Positions 1 to 9,641 are shown, counted from the stretch's first letter. The stretch: DNA of 52,321 nucleotides from JACMLD01 sp964245425 (GCA_964245425.1 CAXTMV010000007.1:1-52321); one strand, 5' to 3'. Translations and numbers: made by a program. Notes: generated by a model from the sequence alone, not told the origin.

Positions 1-40
1 GCCTAATATTGCACGCATAAACAAACTTGTAACGGTAAAC

Positions 41-1306
41 ATGAGAATAGCATCCCCGTTTCTTTTAATGTTATGTTTAGTTTTTTCAATATATTCTTTT
101 TCGCAACAGGATACCCTTCCCCACCCTGTTACGCCGGTAGATTCTTTCCCTGCAAATGTGCCGCTCCGGATCAGTAACCTCAATCCATATTTTACCATTC
201 ATTCTGACTCTACCCTCAGTTACAACCTGGAGATCAATAAGGATGAAAAAAAATATTACTGGTTCCTGCGCAATTCGCCGGTTGGCCTGCACATTAACAA
301 AGACGATGGCATACTGACCTTTAAAGCAGAAAAATCCTTCTTTCTTTCCGGCAAACTGAAATACGATGTAGAATACAAGGTAAATGTGGGCGTGCAAAAC
401 CTGTCTGATCCTAAAGAAAAAGTAGATACTTTTTTTACCATCGTGTTTTATAACACGGATATTGTTGTGTCTAAGGTGAAGCCAACTGTCAGCTCAACCT
501 TAACAGTAGACGAAGGCGATACGGTCAGCTTCAAAGTGCAATGCGATAACGGAAGCTTCCCTATAGAAAGTATTACTTTTTTTGCCAACCGGCCGCTGAA
601 AAACTTTACGCTGGTAAAAAAATGTGACGATGATTTTACCTGGATGCCGCCATTCGATTTTGTAAAGGAAAATGATTCCGCTAAAATAAAAATTTTGGTA
701 TTGAGCTTTGTGGGTGTGAATAAATTCCAGGTACGGGATACAGCAACGGTACGCATCATTGTTCGGGATGCCCTCAATTATCCGCTGGCAGAAGAAGACT
801 ACAAGCAAACAGTGAAGAATGTAAATACCTATATCCTGCAGCTGAAGTATACGTTTCTGCAGCTGGATAAGAGTGTTAAAAGCACCAAAAACGCCCGTAC
901 CACTTTCGATATCACCGGTTCTACCACCGCGCTGACCGGCAGCATATTAGCCTCGTCTGCCAACGCCAGTACACAGAAGACCGGCCAGATATTACCGGGC
1001 GTAGGTATTTCACTGGTTCCCATCAAAGAAGCCGTTGCGCCCCAAAAAGTGTTCGACCAAAACCAGGCTTCCCTGGTAAGGGGATCGATCAAAAGACTGG
1101 ATTATATGGTCAAAGACAATTCCCTGGTGGGTGAAAGGGATGCCGATATTGTTAAAAAGACGGGCAAGCTGAAAGATGAATTGAAACAAACCCAGATACA
1201 GCTGATTGACATTCCGTTGGTAATGGCAACAGATATAACAGACGACGATGTAAATAAATATTTTGAAAGCCCCAGCGTTAAGAAAAAATACAGGACAAAG
1301 AAATAG
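41..1306 (+). CDS. Secreted protein with Ig/cadherin-like region, function unknown
   Basis: A 421-residue protein with a clear Sec signal peptide (residues 1-22, hydrophobic core LLMLCLVFSIYSF, cleavage near SFSQQ). Residues about 40-135 look beta-rich and contain a PVGLHINKDDGILTF stretch that resembles the GLxI...GxL core of cadherin-like or putative Ig domains. Residues 145-245 look like a second beta-sandwich. The C-terminal 150 residues (VNTYILQLKYTFLQLDKSVKS onward) look helical, with a Ser/Thr/Ala-rich patch around 290-310 and a basic tail KKKYRTKK. No catalytic motif is visible. It stands alone, convergent with the next gene. I do not recognise a family beyond the Ig-like resemblance; export is well supported, function is not. 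Confidence 0.8.
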   Translation: MRIASPFLLMLCLVFSIYSFSQQDTLPHPVTPVDSFPANVPLRISNLNPYFTIHSDSTLSYNLEINKDEKKYYWFLRNSPVGLHINKDDGILTFKAEKSFFLSGKLKYDVEYKVNVGVQNLSDPKEKVDTFFTIVFYNTDIVVSKVKPTVSSTLTVDEGDTVSFKVQCDNGSFPIESITFFANRPLKNFTLVKKCDDDFTWMPPFDFVKENDSAKIKILVLSFVGVNKFQVRDTATVRIIVRDALNYPLAEEDYKQTVKNVNTYILQLKYTFLQLDKSVKSTKNARTTFDITGSTTALTGSILASSANASTQKTGQILPGVGISLVPIKEAVAPQKVFDQNQASLVRGSIKRLDYMVKDNSLVGERDADIVKKTGKLKDELKQTQIQLIDIPLVMATDITDDDVNKYFESPSVKKKYRTKK

Positions 1307-1310
1307 AAGC

Positions 1311-1327
1311 CGGCCACTATCTGGCCG
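1311..1327. terminator. Short hairpin between convergent genes
   Basis: CGGCCA (1311-1316) pairs with TGGCCG (1322-1327) across a 5-base loop, just after the stop at 1306 and between two convergent genes. There is no long T-run, so it is at best a weak bidirectional terminator. Confidence 0.35.
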
Positions 1328-1366
1328 TATTGTAGAATAATTTCCGCAGGCAGGTTTGAACCGGTT

Positions 1367-1705
1367 TTATTTTTGCAATTCAAGCTGGCCAGCATCTGTA
1401 AATTCACCTTCTGTTACACTGATACCCTCTTTAACACCATTGCGGTAAGGGGGCGCGGCTTCCACCAACAATTTATAATTACCTGCCGCCACGGCAGAAA
1501 ACTGGAAGGTGCCGTTTACAACATTCACCGACACCGTATCTTTTCCTGAAAATAGAAAGGCCCGCAGGCCTGCCTCCGGGGGTATAACAGTACCCCTCAC
1601 CGATCCACCCATACGGTGTGCCTTGTTAAAGGACATTACAATAATGATTGCCAGCAATGCCGCCAGCACCCAGCCCGGTTTTATTTGTTTACTTAATGTA
1701 TGCAT
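1367..1705 (-). CDS. Small exported protein with carboxypeptidase regulatory-like domain
   Basis: A 112-residue protein. Residues 12-26 form a hydrophobic segment (VLAALLAIIIVMSF) that is either a signal peptide or a membrane anchor. The rest follows the pattern of a carboxypeptidase-regulatory-like (transthyretin-like) beta-sandwich: GSVRGTVIPPEAGLRAFLF, VNGTFQFSAVAAGNYKLLVEA, then GISVTEGEFTDAG. In Bacteroidota such domains occur as small surface or periplasmic modules and as the N-terminal extension of SusC proteins. No enzyme motif is present. It lies 51 bp downstream of the lectin-like gene on the same strand and may be cotranscribed with it. Confidence 0.75.
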   Translation of the reverse strand: MHTLSKQIKPGWVLAALLAIIIVMSFNKAHRMGGSVRGTVIPPEAGLRAFLFSGKDTVSVNVVNGTFQFSAVAAGNYKLLVEAAPPYRNGVKEGISVTEGEFTDAGQLELQK

Positions 1706-1756
1706 AATTGTTCCCGGCTATGCCGGCAGGTATGCATAAGAGAAATTTGTGCCAGT

Positions 1757-2770
1757 CTATTGTTCAATCGCCCAGCGGGCATTTTGCTGGCCGCGCACCA
1801 GGGGCAGTGCCTGTACCTGGCCGTTCTGATCTGCCAGGGCAGCATTGCGCGTGCCGTTCTTAATAATATAAGTATTGCCGCCGTCTGTCGACTCTATCGT
1901 CCACAGCGCACTGTTGGATTGGTTATTGGATGATAATAGCCCGCTGTTATCGACGGTGAGAAAACTGTTCTTCCAGCGGTTCTGGATATTATAGTAACCG
2001 ACGCCATTGACCGTTACCGGTATGATCTGCCATTGGGCGCTCCACCAGTCGTTTTCAATGACGGTGCAGTCCAGCGGACCCTTTTGCACATTGATGTAAT
2101 TATTGGTAAACGTGTTCCTTAATTTTACAAACCCATTGGTAAAACCAGGGGCCTGTGCCGGTGGCATACCTGTATTGGTGCCATAGCCATTACCGCCATT
2201 GTTGCCGGCATATGCATTGCCAGCACTGCTGGCCGAAGCAACCGGCTGTAATGCATTGGCCAGGTAAACCACTTCCATATTGGGCTTTTCATTGAGGGGA
2301 ACAATTACAATTGCATTGGCGCTGATGGTTTGCCCGGCTTTTATCCAATAGCCTACCTGTACCAGGCGTTTATTTTTGATGGCTTTGCCGGAAGCATCCT
2401 TATCGTCTACCAGGGCCATAATATTACAGGGCATTGCTTCAATAATGGCCGATTTGGAGGTAAGTCGCGCGCCGGTGGCATTTAAACAATTAAACTGCGC
2501 CAGCTGATCAGATACATTGCCCAGCAGGTTTAGCCCTTCCTTGTACAGCATTATTTTTGATTCCTGGGTTGTATTGCTTACATAAAACCGTACGGAGAAC
2601 CGGCTGAAATTGCCTTTATTGCCCACCTCTTTCTCTTCTTCACTTTTTATACTGTAGCCCATCGAAAGGCCGTTCAGGTTAACTGGTGCAGCTTCCGTTA
2701 CCTGGTAGGCAGACTGGCCGAATGTATTCAGGCCTTGCAGGAGTAGCAGGCCGAGCATTATTTTTCTCAT
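1757..2770 (-). CDS. Exported protein with C-terminal ricin-type (beta-trefoil) lectin-like domain
   Basis: A 337-residue protein with a signal peptide (MRKIMLGLLLLQGLNTFGQ). Residues about 20-175 form an unassigned N-terminal domain. A Gly/Asn/Ala-rich linker follows at about 180-210. From about 212 onward there are three repeats of a beta-trefoil pattern with QW-type motifs: NDWWSAQWQIIPV, NQSNSALWTIES and GQQNARWAIEQ, each preceded by short strands such as YYNIQNRWKNSFLTV. Ricin-type trefoils bind carbohydrate, so a glycan-binding role outside the cytoplasm is plausible. The start lies 45 bp downstream of the GH19-like gene stop on the same strand, so the two may form an operon. Confidence 0.75.
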   Translation of the reverse strand: MRKIMLGLLLLQGLNTFGQSAYQVTEAAPVNLNGLSMGYSIKSEEEKEVGNKGNFSRFSVRFYVSNTTQESKIMLYKEGLNLLGNVSDQLAQFNCLNATGARLTSKSAIIEAMPCNIMALVDDKDASGKAIKNKRLVQVGYWIKAGQTISANAIVIVPLNEKPNMEVVYLANALQPVASASSAGNAYAGNNGGNGYGTNTGMPPAQAPGFTNGFVKLRNTFTNNYINVQKGPLDCTVIENDWWSAQWQIIPVTVNGVGYYNIQNRWKNSFLTVDNSGLLSSNNQSNSALWTIESTDGGNTYIIKNGTRNAALADQNGQVQALPLVRGQQNARWAIEQ

Positions 2771-2815
2771 ATGTTAGTCTGGTGTTTTTTATAGCAATAA
2801 CCGGCGAAAAGAAAA

Positions 2816-3442
2816 TCATTCTATGCCGAATGCAATTTTTGCTTTGTTATAATAAATAAGCCGGGCAGGATAGCCGGTTTGTGCGCCATTGATCACTTGT
2901 GTGATCTGTTTAAAATTTGCCGCGTCTGCCAGCGGGTTTAAATTACCGGATGCCCAGAATTCGCAGGCAGACTGTACCGCAAATTTTGGTACCGTCATAT
3001 CATCGGGATTCGCTATAAAATCGTGGTGGGTAAGTTCGGTCATTCGCTGGTAGAATACTTTTCCGGTTCCGTTGAACCAGCCGCGGCCACGGTATTTGAA
3101 TCCGTCTCCGCTGGCGCTATCGCCGTTTCCCAACCGGCCGGCATATACAAAATTGCCCAGGGCTTCAGGATTTTTGAGATAGGGCAAAGTGCTGTCTACC
3201 GTTGGAAACCGGCCCGGCCAAACCTGCTGCAGCCGGCCAGATGTACTGTAAAAAAGATTTTCAGAAAGTTCCCGCAGTTCGCCGCTTTCCAGAGCGCCCT
3301 GTGCCAGGTACGCAGACAAGCGAAGCGGTGTGTTGATCTGGTAGTTGGGTAATTGCTGGTTAAACTCGTCCAGGAAATTTTCCAGCACCTGTGTTCTGGC
3401 CTGTGGCATAATCTGCGCTAGTTGCTGCAGGGTGATGAGCAT
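2816..3442 (-). CDS. GH19 chitinase/endolysin-like protein
   Basis: A 208-residue protein matching the small GH19 (chitinase class I fold) proteins used as endolysins or lysozymes. Visible motifs are LAQGALESGEL with Glu52 as the likely catalytic acid, SENLFYS with Glu61 as the likely second Glu, FKYRGRGWFNGTG, which is the conserved YxGRG substrate-groove motif, and ITQVINGAQTG near the C-terminus. The family normally has HESG where this protein has LESG. There is no signal peptide, so unaided export is unlikely. No holin, spanin or phage structural gene is nearby. The role could be peptidoglycan or chitin-oligomer hydrolysis; the sequence does not decide between them. Confidence 0.8.
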   Translation of the reverse strand: MLITLQQLAQIMPQARTQVLENFLDEFNQQLPNYQINTPLRLSAYLAQGALESGELRELSENLFYSTSGRLQQVWPGRFPTVDSTLPYLKNPEALGNFVYAGRLGNGDSASGDGFKYRGRGWFNGTGKVFYQRMTELTHHDFIANPDDMTVPKFAVQSACEFWASGNLNPLADAANFKQITQVINGAQTGYPARLIYYNKAKIAFGIE

Positions 3443-3553
3443 AAGGCATTTATTTTAGGGGTGATATTGCCGTTAGTATACAGCCACCGGCGGGCGCCTC
3501 CTTATCGGGCCGGGCTGTTCTGTCAAATATAATTAATGTTTATATCGGGCTGT

Positions 3554-4990
3554 TTATTTATTTCTGCTGCCGGCCGGCGGTAATGAACCGCGTTGGTTTA
3601 CTTGCACCGAGGCAGGCACGGATCCTTTAATGGTTAGTTTAATAACGGAGGCAATGGCGTCGGGTGCAGTGGCGGGCAGCACAACGGTTAATCCCGTTGG
3701 GCCGCTCGTTGTTTGAAGGCGCCGGCTGTTGGCCAGCAGGCTGGCGGTTATTATCTTGTTGTTTACCGGCGGCAGTACCAGCTGCCCGTTGGCGGGCCAG
3801 TCAAAAACAGTTAAATACAAAACGGTGTTTTTGCCGGTCTCTTTTTTTGTGCAGCGTCCCCAGGTAAACAACCCGAAAGGACTGGCCTTTGTACCATAAA
3901 TCGCTTCACTGTTAATTTTCATCCAGGCGCCGATGCCTTTCAGCAGGTCGATGCTTTGCTGGGGGAAGCTGCCGTCAGCTTTCGGTCCCACATTCAACAA
4001 GTAGTTACCGCCTTTGGAAGCGATGTCTACCAGGTTATGTACCAATGCGGCCGTGCTTTTCCAGTTATTGGCATCGCTTTTATAGCCCCAGGTTTCATTC
4101 ATGGTCATGCAGGTTTCCCAATCTTTACCATCCAGCTCGGCCAGGTTCGGGATGCGTTGTTCCGGTGTTTTGTAATCGCCCGGGTAGTTGGGTCGTTTTA
4201 ACCGATCGTTGGTAATAATGGCGGGCTGCATTTTCAGCAATGCGTTTAGTTTTGCTGCAAATTCATCGGTCATGCCCGTGGGTGTATCCCACCACAGCAC
4301 CGCCACCTCGCCATAGTTGCTCAGCAATTCTTTTACCTGGGGCACTGCCACATCATCTATATACTGCGACATCGTTTTAGTGGTCTGTGCGGGATCCCAG
4401 TGGCCTTCATGTTCTTTGGTATAGGCATCAATCAAAGCAGAATCCGGGTTGGCCCAGCCTTCGCTGGCCGTCTTACGGGCTACCGCCCCACCGGGATTGT
4501 TCCAGTCCTGTGCCTGTGAATAATAAAAACCGAGTTTGATGCCTTCCCGGCGGCAGGCATCTGCCAGTGGTGTCAACAGATCTTTTTTATAGGGCGTTGC
4601 ATCTACTACATTCCATTTGCTGGCATGGGAGCCGAACAGGGCAAAACCGTCGTGGTGCTTGGCCGTGATAACAATATATTTCATACCCGCTTCTTTAGCG
4701 GCTTTTACCCATTCATCCGGGTTGTACAGCACCGGATTGAATTGTGCTGCATATTGCTGGTATTCTGCTACGGGTATCTTGCCCCGGTTCATGATCCATT
4801 CACCAATATTTTTTATTTTCTGCCCGCGGAAATTACCGGCAGGTACGGCATAAACGCCCCAGTGAATAAACATGCCGAAGCGCGCTTCGCGCCACCATTG
4901 CATCCGCTGGTTGCGCGATAAACTGTCCTGCCCGAACAACGATGCCTGCAAACAGAAAAGGCTGAGCAGCAAAAGGATATTTTTTTTCAT
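3554..4990 (-). CDS. Alpha-L-fucosidase, GH29
   Basis: The start is chosen at MKKNILLLL (4990) because it begins a classical signal peptide ending at LFGQ. An in-frame start 60 bp upstream would add an implausible N-terminus. The product is 478 residues. GH29 signatures are MQWWREARFGMFIHWGVY near residue 30, YIVITAKHHDGFALF with HHDG at 112-115, and EVAVLWWDTPTG, where Asp235 sits at the position of the catalytic nucleophile (usually LWFDG). GNYLLNVGPKADG near residue 350 is also typical. The enzyme releases terminal alpha-L-fucose by a retaining mechanism in the periplasm. Its gene follows the PF05426 lyase gene on the same strand (95 bp apart), so both probably act on the same fucosylated glycan. 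Confidence 0.9.
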   Translation of the reverse strand: MKKNILLLLSLFCLQASLFGQDSLSRNQRMQWWREARFGMFIHWGVYAVPAGNFRGQKIKNIGEWIMNRGKIPVAEYQQYAAQFNPVLYNPDEWVKAAKEAGMKYIVITAKHHDGFALFGSHASKWNVVDATPYKKDLLTPLADACRREGIKLGFYYSQAQDWNNPGGAVARKTASEGWANPDSALIDAYTKEHEGHWDPAQTTKTMSQYIDDVAVPQVKELLSNYGEVAVLWWDTPTGMTDEFAAKLNALLKMQPAIITNDRLKRPNYPGDYKTPEQRIPNLAELDGKDWETCMTMNETWGYKSDANNWKSTAALVHNLVDIASKGGNYLLNVGPKADGSFPQQSIDLLKGIGAWMKINSEAIYGTKASPFGLFTWGRCTKKETGKNTVLYLTVFDWPANGQLVLPPVNNKIITASLLANSRRLQTTSGPTGLTVVLPATAPDAIASVIKLTIKGSVPASVQVNQRGSLPPAGSRNK

Positions 4991-5084
4991 ACAACGGTAA
5001 TTTAATCGTTGAAAAGATACTGCACGATGATCGGAGAAAAGGTCTTCCACATTATTTGCATTAGCACATCAGCAAATTAGCATA

Positions 5085-6263
5085 TTATTCTTCCATCCAT
5101 ATCAGCGGGTTGCGCACCGGCAAATTCCTTATCACTTCTTCTACAGCGGGTGCATGATCCAGTTTTTTCCAGGTATTGAACCAGGCCGTTGTATTAAATG
5201 CCTGTGCGCCGAATACCAGGAAAGGTTGTGCAACCGGCCATTCGTTCCAGTACATCACATCGGGTGCCAGCGGCCAGCTATCTTTATCGGCAATAAAGGG
5301 GTACAGGTAGTCAATTCCTTTTTTTATTGATTTGCCATCGGGGGTTTGAAAGGTCCAGAGATCATCGGTTGCAACAGACAAGGTCTGGCAGATGATGGCC
5401 ATCGCATCCAGGTTAAAAATAGAATACCCGTATGCTTTTGTTCTTTTCAGCTCCAGCGGAAAACTGCCGTTTGCTGCCATCTGCCCGGGCAGCAGCACCT
5501 GTTTGAAACGGTTGCTGCAAAATGACAGCAGCGTTTTGTTTGTGGTAAACCTGGCAAATACCGCCACCTGCATTACCCAGCAGGTGCCATGGTTATTCAA
5601 TGCATTCATTTCATCTTTTCCATAAGGGTGCGTGGTAAGCCATTGCAGCAGGCTGGCCACCCATTGCCGCGCGCCCCGCAGTACGGCCGTGTCCATGGCC
5701 GCCGATGATGCCATTACCCGCAATGCCTGTATGGCTTCCATCAGCTGGATGCCATCAATGATGCCTATGCCGCGCCCTGTAAAACGACCTTTTATGGCCT
5801 GTGCGTACAAAAGGCTGGGATGCATACAGGTGGCGGTATCTGTAAACCAGGCCTTATAATGCGGCAATGCAGCGCGTACATATTTGTTGTTGCCGGTTAG
5901 CAAATAGGCAGATGCCAGCGCGCCGGTTAACTGGCTGAATCGAATCATGGCCTGGCGGTGGGCGGTAAAGTTATCCGGGTTGCTGTGCCCGTCTTTTTGG
6001 ATGTAGGGACTGTCTGCGCTCACCGGGTTGGGCCACCAGTAGTCGCCTTCGCTGTAAAAATCGTGGGGGCCGCCGGCGCTGCGTGGGCAGCTTTCAGAAG
6101 TAACGGTAATGGGTAGTTGCTTTATGGCTTTTTCGGCCTGTTGAAGTGCCTGCTGCCGCAGAACGGCTTTTACCTGGTCTTTATAGTTGTTGCGTTGCTG
6201 GCAGGCGGGCGGCGCGGGGCAGCAAAGCAGCAGGGGCATCGCAATCGCAAATAGTATTTTCAT
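5085..6263 (-). CDS. Alginate lyase-family (PF05426) polysaccharide lyase
   Basis: A 392-residue exported protein; the N-terminus has a hydrophobic stretch and a possible lipobox (PPAC, Cys21). The body is all-helical, as in the alpha/alpha toroid of PF05426 proteins. Motifs are DYWWPNP (75-80), YAQAIKGRFTGRGIGIID (153-170), ALNNHGTCW with NNHG at 223-226, and LELKRTKAYGYSIFNLDAM near 275-290. In related lyases the Asn-His pair and a later Tyr/Arg serve substrate neutralisation and proton transfer. It resembles the protein at 29361-30551 and PL38-type enzymes, but I cannot assign the PL family or the uronan (alginate, glucuronan or other). It is divergent from susC across a 255-bp intergenic region that holds two LacI-type operators. 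Confidence 0.8.
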   Translation of the reverse strand: MKILFAIAMPLLLCCPAPPACQQRNNYKDQVKAVLRQQALQQAEKAIKQLPITVTSESCPRSAGGPHDFYSEGDYWWPNPVSADSPYIQKDGHSNPDNFTAHRQAMIRFSQLTGALASAYLLTGNNKYVRAALPHYKAWFTDTATCMHPSLLYAQAIKGRFTGRGIGIIDGIQLMEAIQALRVMASSAAMDTAVLRGARQWVASLLQWLTTHPYGKDEMNALNNHGTCWVMQVAVFARFTTNKTLLSFCSNRFKQVLLPGQMAANGSFPLELKRTKAYGYSIFNLDAMAIICQTLSVATDDLWTFQTPDGKSIKKGIDYLYPFIADKDSWPLAPDVMYWNEWPVAQPFLVFGAQAFNTTAWFNTWKKLDHAPAVEEVIRNLPVRNPLIWMEE

Positions 6264-6420
6264 ACTTAATCAATAAAGAATCAAATATCGGGTGGCTGCT
6301 GCGGGTTGTGTTACTGCACAGAACAGATTTGTAACCATCTTCCATCGTTTGCAGTGAGCCGTCCGCATGGCAATACTAGAGATTTTTTTTCAGGGATCCC
6401 TTTTTTTGGCAAATCACTAC

Positions 6421-6487
6421 TCAAACGTTTTAGTAAATAAATTGCCAGCACATGAAAACGATTCCAGATTTTTTTACCAAGTTTGAG
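6421..6487 (+). promoter_or_regulatory. Tandem LacI-type operators and probable promoter of the susC operon
   Basis: In the 255-bp gap between the divergent lyase and susC. Operator 1 is AAACGTTTTAGTAAATAAA, with its CG centre at 6426-6427. Operator 2 is TGAAAACGATTCCA, with its CG centre at 6459-6460. The centres are 33 bp apart. The block ends in TTTACCAAGTTTGAG (to 6487). The same block, in order and spacing, lies upstream of the lacI gene at 20768-20834. A perfect small palindrome, GGTTATCATAACC (6490-6502), follows only here. LacI-family operators are CG-centred palindromes of this kind, so binding by one of the two LacI proteins in this window is inferred. Confidence 0.65.
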
Positions 6488-6518
6488 GTGGTTATCATAA
6501 CCTCAAAAACTGATTGCT

Positions 6519-9500
6519 ATGCTACAAACGCTCCCTCCAAGGGGGAATCAATCCCTTCTAAAATTTCCTTTTTTTATTTCCCTGCTCCTGCTTTCCCTGT
6601 TTTCTTCGGCCCAAATGAAAACGATTTCAGGTGTGGTAAAAGATACGGCCGGCAACCCGCTGCAAGGGGTTTCCATTACCGTGCAGAAATCAAAAGCCGG
6701 TACCAGTACAGATGCAAGAGGGCATTTTTCCCTTAGCGCTGCCCCGGGTGCCGTACTCGTTTTTTCATCGGCCAACAGTGATAACGTCAATGTTACAGTC
6801 GGAAGCGAAAGCGAATACAATGTAACGCTTACCCAACGGGTCAGTGCGTTGAACGATGTGGTGGTTATCGGTTATGGCCGGCAGAAAAAAGTAAACCTGG
6901 TAGGGTCGGTCGGCACGGTGAATGTAGACGACAAGTTTACCGGGCGGGCGCTCCCCAATGTATCGGAAGGACTTACCGGGCTGGTACCCGGCCTCACGGC
7001 TACACAATCGACCGGTATGGCGGGCAGGAATGGTGCCGCTTTGCTTATCCGCGGGCTTGGCACACCTAATAACAGCACCCCGCTGATAGTGGTGGATGGC
7101 ATCCCGGATGTAGACATCAACCGTGTTAACCCGAACGATATTGAAACCATTTCTGTATTGAAAGATGCCACCTCCGCTTCTGTGTATGGTTCCAGGGCGG
7201 CCAATGGTGTAATATTGATCACCACCCGCACAGGTAAAGGATTAAAAAAGACACAGTTCAATCTAAGCAGCAACAATGCGCTGGAAAAAGCCACCAAGGG
7301 CATCAGCTTCCTGGCCAACTATCCGCTGGCGCTTACAACAGAACAGCGCCGCTCTGCCACCAATACCCTTGCTTCCAACCAGCTCTATAAAAATGGTACC
7401 ATCGACCAATGGATGGCACTGGGTATGATCGATCCGTTGCGTTATCCCAATACAGACTGGTGGAACGTGATCATGCGGGATGGTAAACTGCAGAATTATA
7501 ATGTATCTGCAGCAGGCGGTGGCGACCGATCGAATTTCTTTGCTTCCGTTGGCTACAAACTGGAGAACGGGCTGCAGATCAACAACGATTACAGCCAGTA
7601 CAATGCACGTTTTAATTTCGATTATAAGCTGCGCGATAACATGAACACCGGCTTTAAGTTCGCAGGCAACTGGTCTAATTTCACTTATGCACTCGAAGAA
7701 GGGTTTACCGATCCCGCTTCTACCAATACGGCAGGATTTGACCTTCAGTATGCCGTGGCCGGTATTACACCCTATGACCCCACTACCGGTTTATTCGGTG
7801 GGGTAATGGCTTATGGCGAAGATCCCCAGGCATACAATCCCTACCAGCAATACATCAACAGCCCCAACCACCAGACCCGGCAGGAAGCCAGCGGTACGGC
7901 GTACTGGGACTGGACGCCCATTAAAGGATTGACGGCGGGCATTGATTATAACCTGAATTATTATAACCAGTTCAACTGGTCGGCCCCTACCCCGGCGCAG
8001 GCATTTAATTTTCAGACCAATGCCTATGGCAGCCGTGTGTATGTTGGTCCCAATGCAGCGGTCTCCAATACCAACCTGAATGGATTTAAAACGCTGATGG
8101 ATGCAAGGCTGAATTACCATACTACCATCGGCAAGAACCACGACATCTCGGCTTTATTTGTATACAGTGAAGAATACTGGAACGACCGGTCTCTTTCCGC
8201 TTCCAGGAATGATCGCCTGGCACCCGGCCTTTCTGAAATTGACGGCGCATTGCCGAACGTTATTTCCAATGGCGGTAATTCCAGTGCAGAAGGCCTGCAA
8301 TCTTATATCGGCCGCGTTAACTATACGGCATTCGGAAAATACCTGCTGGAAGGAGATATGCGCGTAGACGGATCTTCCAAATTTGTTCCCGGCCAGCGCT
8401 TCGGTTATTTTCCGTCTGTAGCAGTAGGCTGGCGCTTTACAGAAGAAGATTTCCTGAAACCTTACCTGAGTTCATTTTTAAGCAATGGTAAGCTGCGCGC
8501 TTCTTATGGCGGACTTGGCAACAACAGTGGCGTAGGCCGTTATGAGCAGCAGACCACGCTGACCACCAATAATTATATGATCGGCGGCAACCAGGTTATA
8601 GGATTGGTGAACAGTAAACTGGTTAACCAAAATCTTTCCTGGGAATCGACCAATGTGCTCAACCTGGGGCTGGAACTCGGGTTCCTGCACGGCAAGCTGA
8701 CCGCGGAAGTAGACTATTACAACCGCCTTACCAAAGGCATTATACAGGGCTCACAATTGTCGAACCTGCTCACCGGTGCATTCAGCGCACCCAATACCAA
8801 TATCGGCAATATGAGAAATAAGGGCGTAGAGCTGACCCTGGGCTGGAGAGACAAGATTGGTGCGGTTACTTATGGCGTCAGCGTAAATGGATCCTATAAT
8901 AAAACCAACCTCGAAAAATGGAGCCAGCTGCTGACCCGCGGCGCTACGTATACCGGCGCCAACGGCGTTACCAGCAATGTATTCCTGAATATGCCCTATA
9001 ACTACACATATACCTATGTAGACAACGGCATCGCCCAGACCTGGCAGAACATTTACGCCGGCACACCACAGGGATCGCAACCGGGCGACCTGGTGAGACA
9101 GGATCTCAATGGCGACGGCAAAATTGACGGCAATGATCAGAAAGCATTGCAGACCTCACGCGACCGGCCTACCACCAGCTTCGCGGTAAATGCATTCGCT
9201 GCCTGGAAGGGCATCGATCTGGGTATGTTATGGGCAGGCACGGCGGGCCGTAAAGATTTTTGGCTGACCGCCTTCAACAGCCCCAATTTCAGTGCCTCAC
9301 GGTATTCAGTAACCGAACAGGATGTAACCAATCCCTGGTCGGTAGAAAACCGCGGCGGCCTCTGGCCACGCGTGGGCGGCAGCGGTAACAATACCGCCAC
9401 CACCACTTTCTGGTTAAACGATATGAGCTATATACGTCTGAAGAATGTACAGCTGGGTTATACCTTCCCCAGGCCCCTGTTCAGGAAACTGGGCGTTACC

Positions 9501-9641
9501 AATTTCCGTATTGCCGGAACGGCTGAAAACCTGCTCACCATTACTTCTTACAATGGCCTCGACCCCGAAAAGGCCGGCAACAATAACAACGTATATCCCA
9601 TTGTAAAATCTTATTCACTTGCTGTTCAACTTGGTTTCTAA
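6519..9641 (+). CDS. susC: SusC-type TonB-dependent outer membrane transporter
   Basis: A 1040-residue SusC/RagA family protein. A signal peptide (to LFSSAQ, residue 32) is followed by a carboxypeptidase-regulatory-like domain (about 33-105, SGVVKDTAGNPLQGVSITV). Next comes a TonB-box-like segment, NDVVVIGYGRQKK, and a plug domain with the SusC signature PLIVVDGIPDVDINRVNPNDIE, then VLKDATSASVYGSRAANGVILI. The remainder is a 22-stranded type barrel ending in a terminal aromatic residue (AVQLGF), as outer membrane proteins do. With the adjacent SusD it should import oligosaccharides released at the cell surface, powered by TonB. SusD starts 13 bp after its stop. The gene is very probably under LacI-type control, given the operators 92 bp upstream. 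Confidence 0.97.
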   Translation: MLQTLPPRGNQSLLKFPFFISLLLLSLFSSAQMKTISGVVKDTAGNPLQGVSITVQKSKAGTSTDARGHFSLSAAPGAVLVFSSANSDNVNVTVGSESEYNVTLTQRVSALNDVVVIGYGRQKKVNLVGSVGTVNVDDKFTGRALPNVSEGLTGLVPGLTATQSTGMAGRNGAALLIRGLGTPNNSTPLIVVDGIPDVDINRVNPNDIETISVLKDATSASVYGSRAANGVILITTRTGKGLKKTQFNLSSNNALEKATKGISFLANYPLALTTEQRRSATNTLASNQLYKNGTIDQWMALGMIDPLRYPNTDWWNVIMRDGKLQNYNVSAAGGGDRSNFFASVGYKLENGLQINNDYSQYNARFNFDYKLRDNMNTGFKFAGNWSNFTYALEEGFTDPASTNTAGFDLQYAVAGITPYDPTTGLFGGVMAYGEDPQAYNPYQQYINSPNHQTRQEASGTAYWDWTPIKGLTAGIDYNLNYYNQFNWSAPTPAQAFNFQTNAYGSRVYVGPNAAVSNTNLNGFKTLMDARLNYHTTIGKNHDISALFVYSEEYWNDRSLSASRNDRLAPGLSEIDGALPNVISNGGNSSAEGLQSYIGRVNYTAFGKYLLEGDMRVDGSSKFVPGQRFGYFPSVAVGWRFTEEDFLKPYLSSFLSNGKLRASYGGLGNNSGVGRYEQQTTLTTNNYMIGGNQVIGLVNSKLVNQNLSWESTNVLNLGLELGFLHGKLTAEVDYYNRLTKGIIQGSQLSNLLTGAFSAPNTNIGNMRNKGVELTLGWRDKIGAVTYGVSVNGSYNKTNLEKWSQLLTRGATYTGANGVTSNVFLNMPYNYTYTYVDNGIAQTWQNIYAGTPQGSQPGDLVRQDLNGDGKIDGNDQKALQTSRDRPTTSFAVNAFAAWKGIDLGMLWAGTAGRKDFWLTAFNSPNFSASRYSVTEQDVTNPWSVENRGGLWPRVGGSGNNTATTTFWLNDMSYIRLKNVQLGYTFPRPLFRKLGVTNFRIAGTAENLLTITSYNGLDPEKAGNNNNVYPIVKSYSLAVQLGF

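Noticed and set aside
5051..5084. Repeated word TTAGCA around a CATCAGC core between the fucosidase and the lyase.
   Set aside because: Short, low-complexity and not found elsewhere in the window; not enough for a repeat call.
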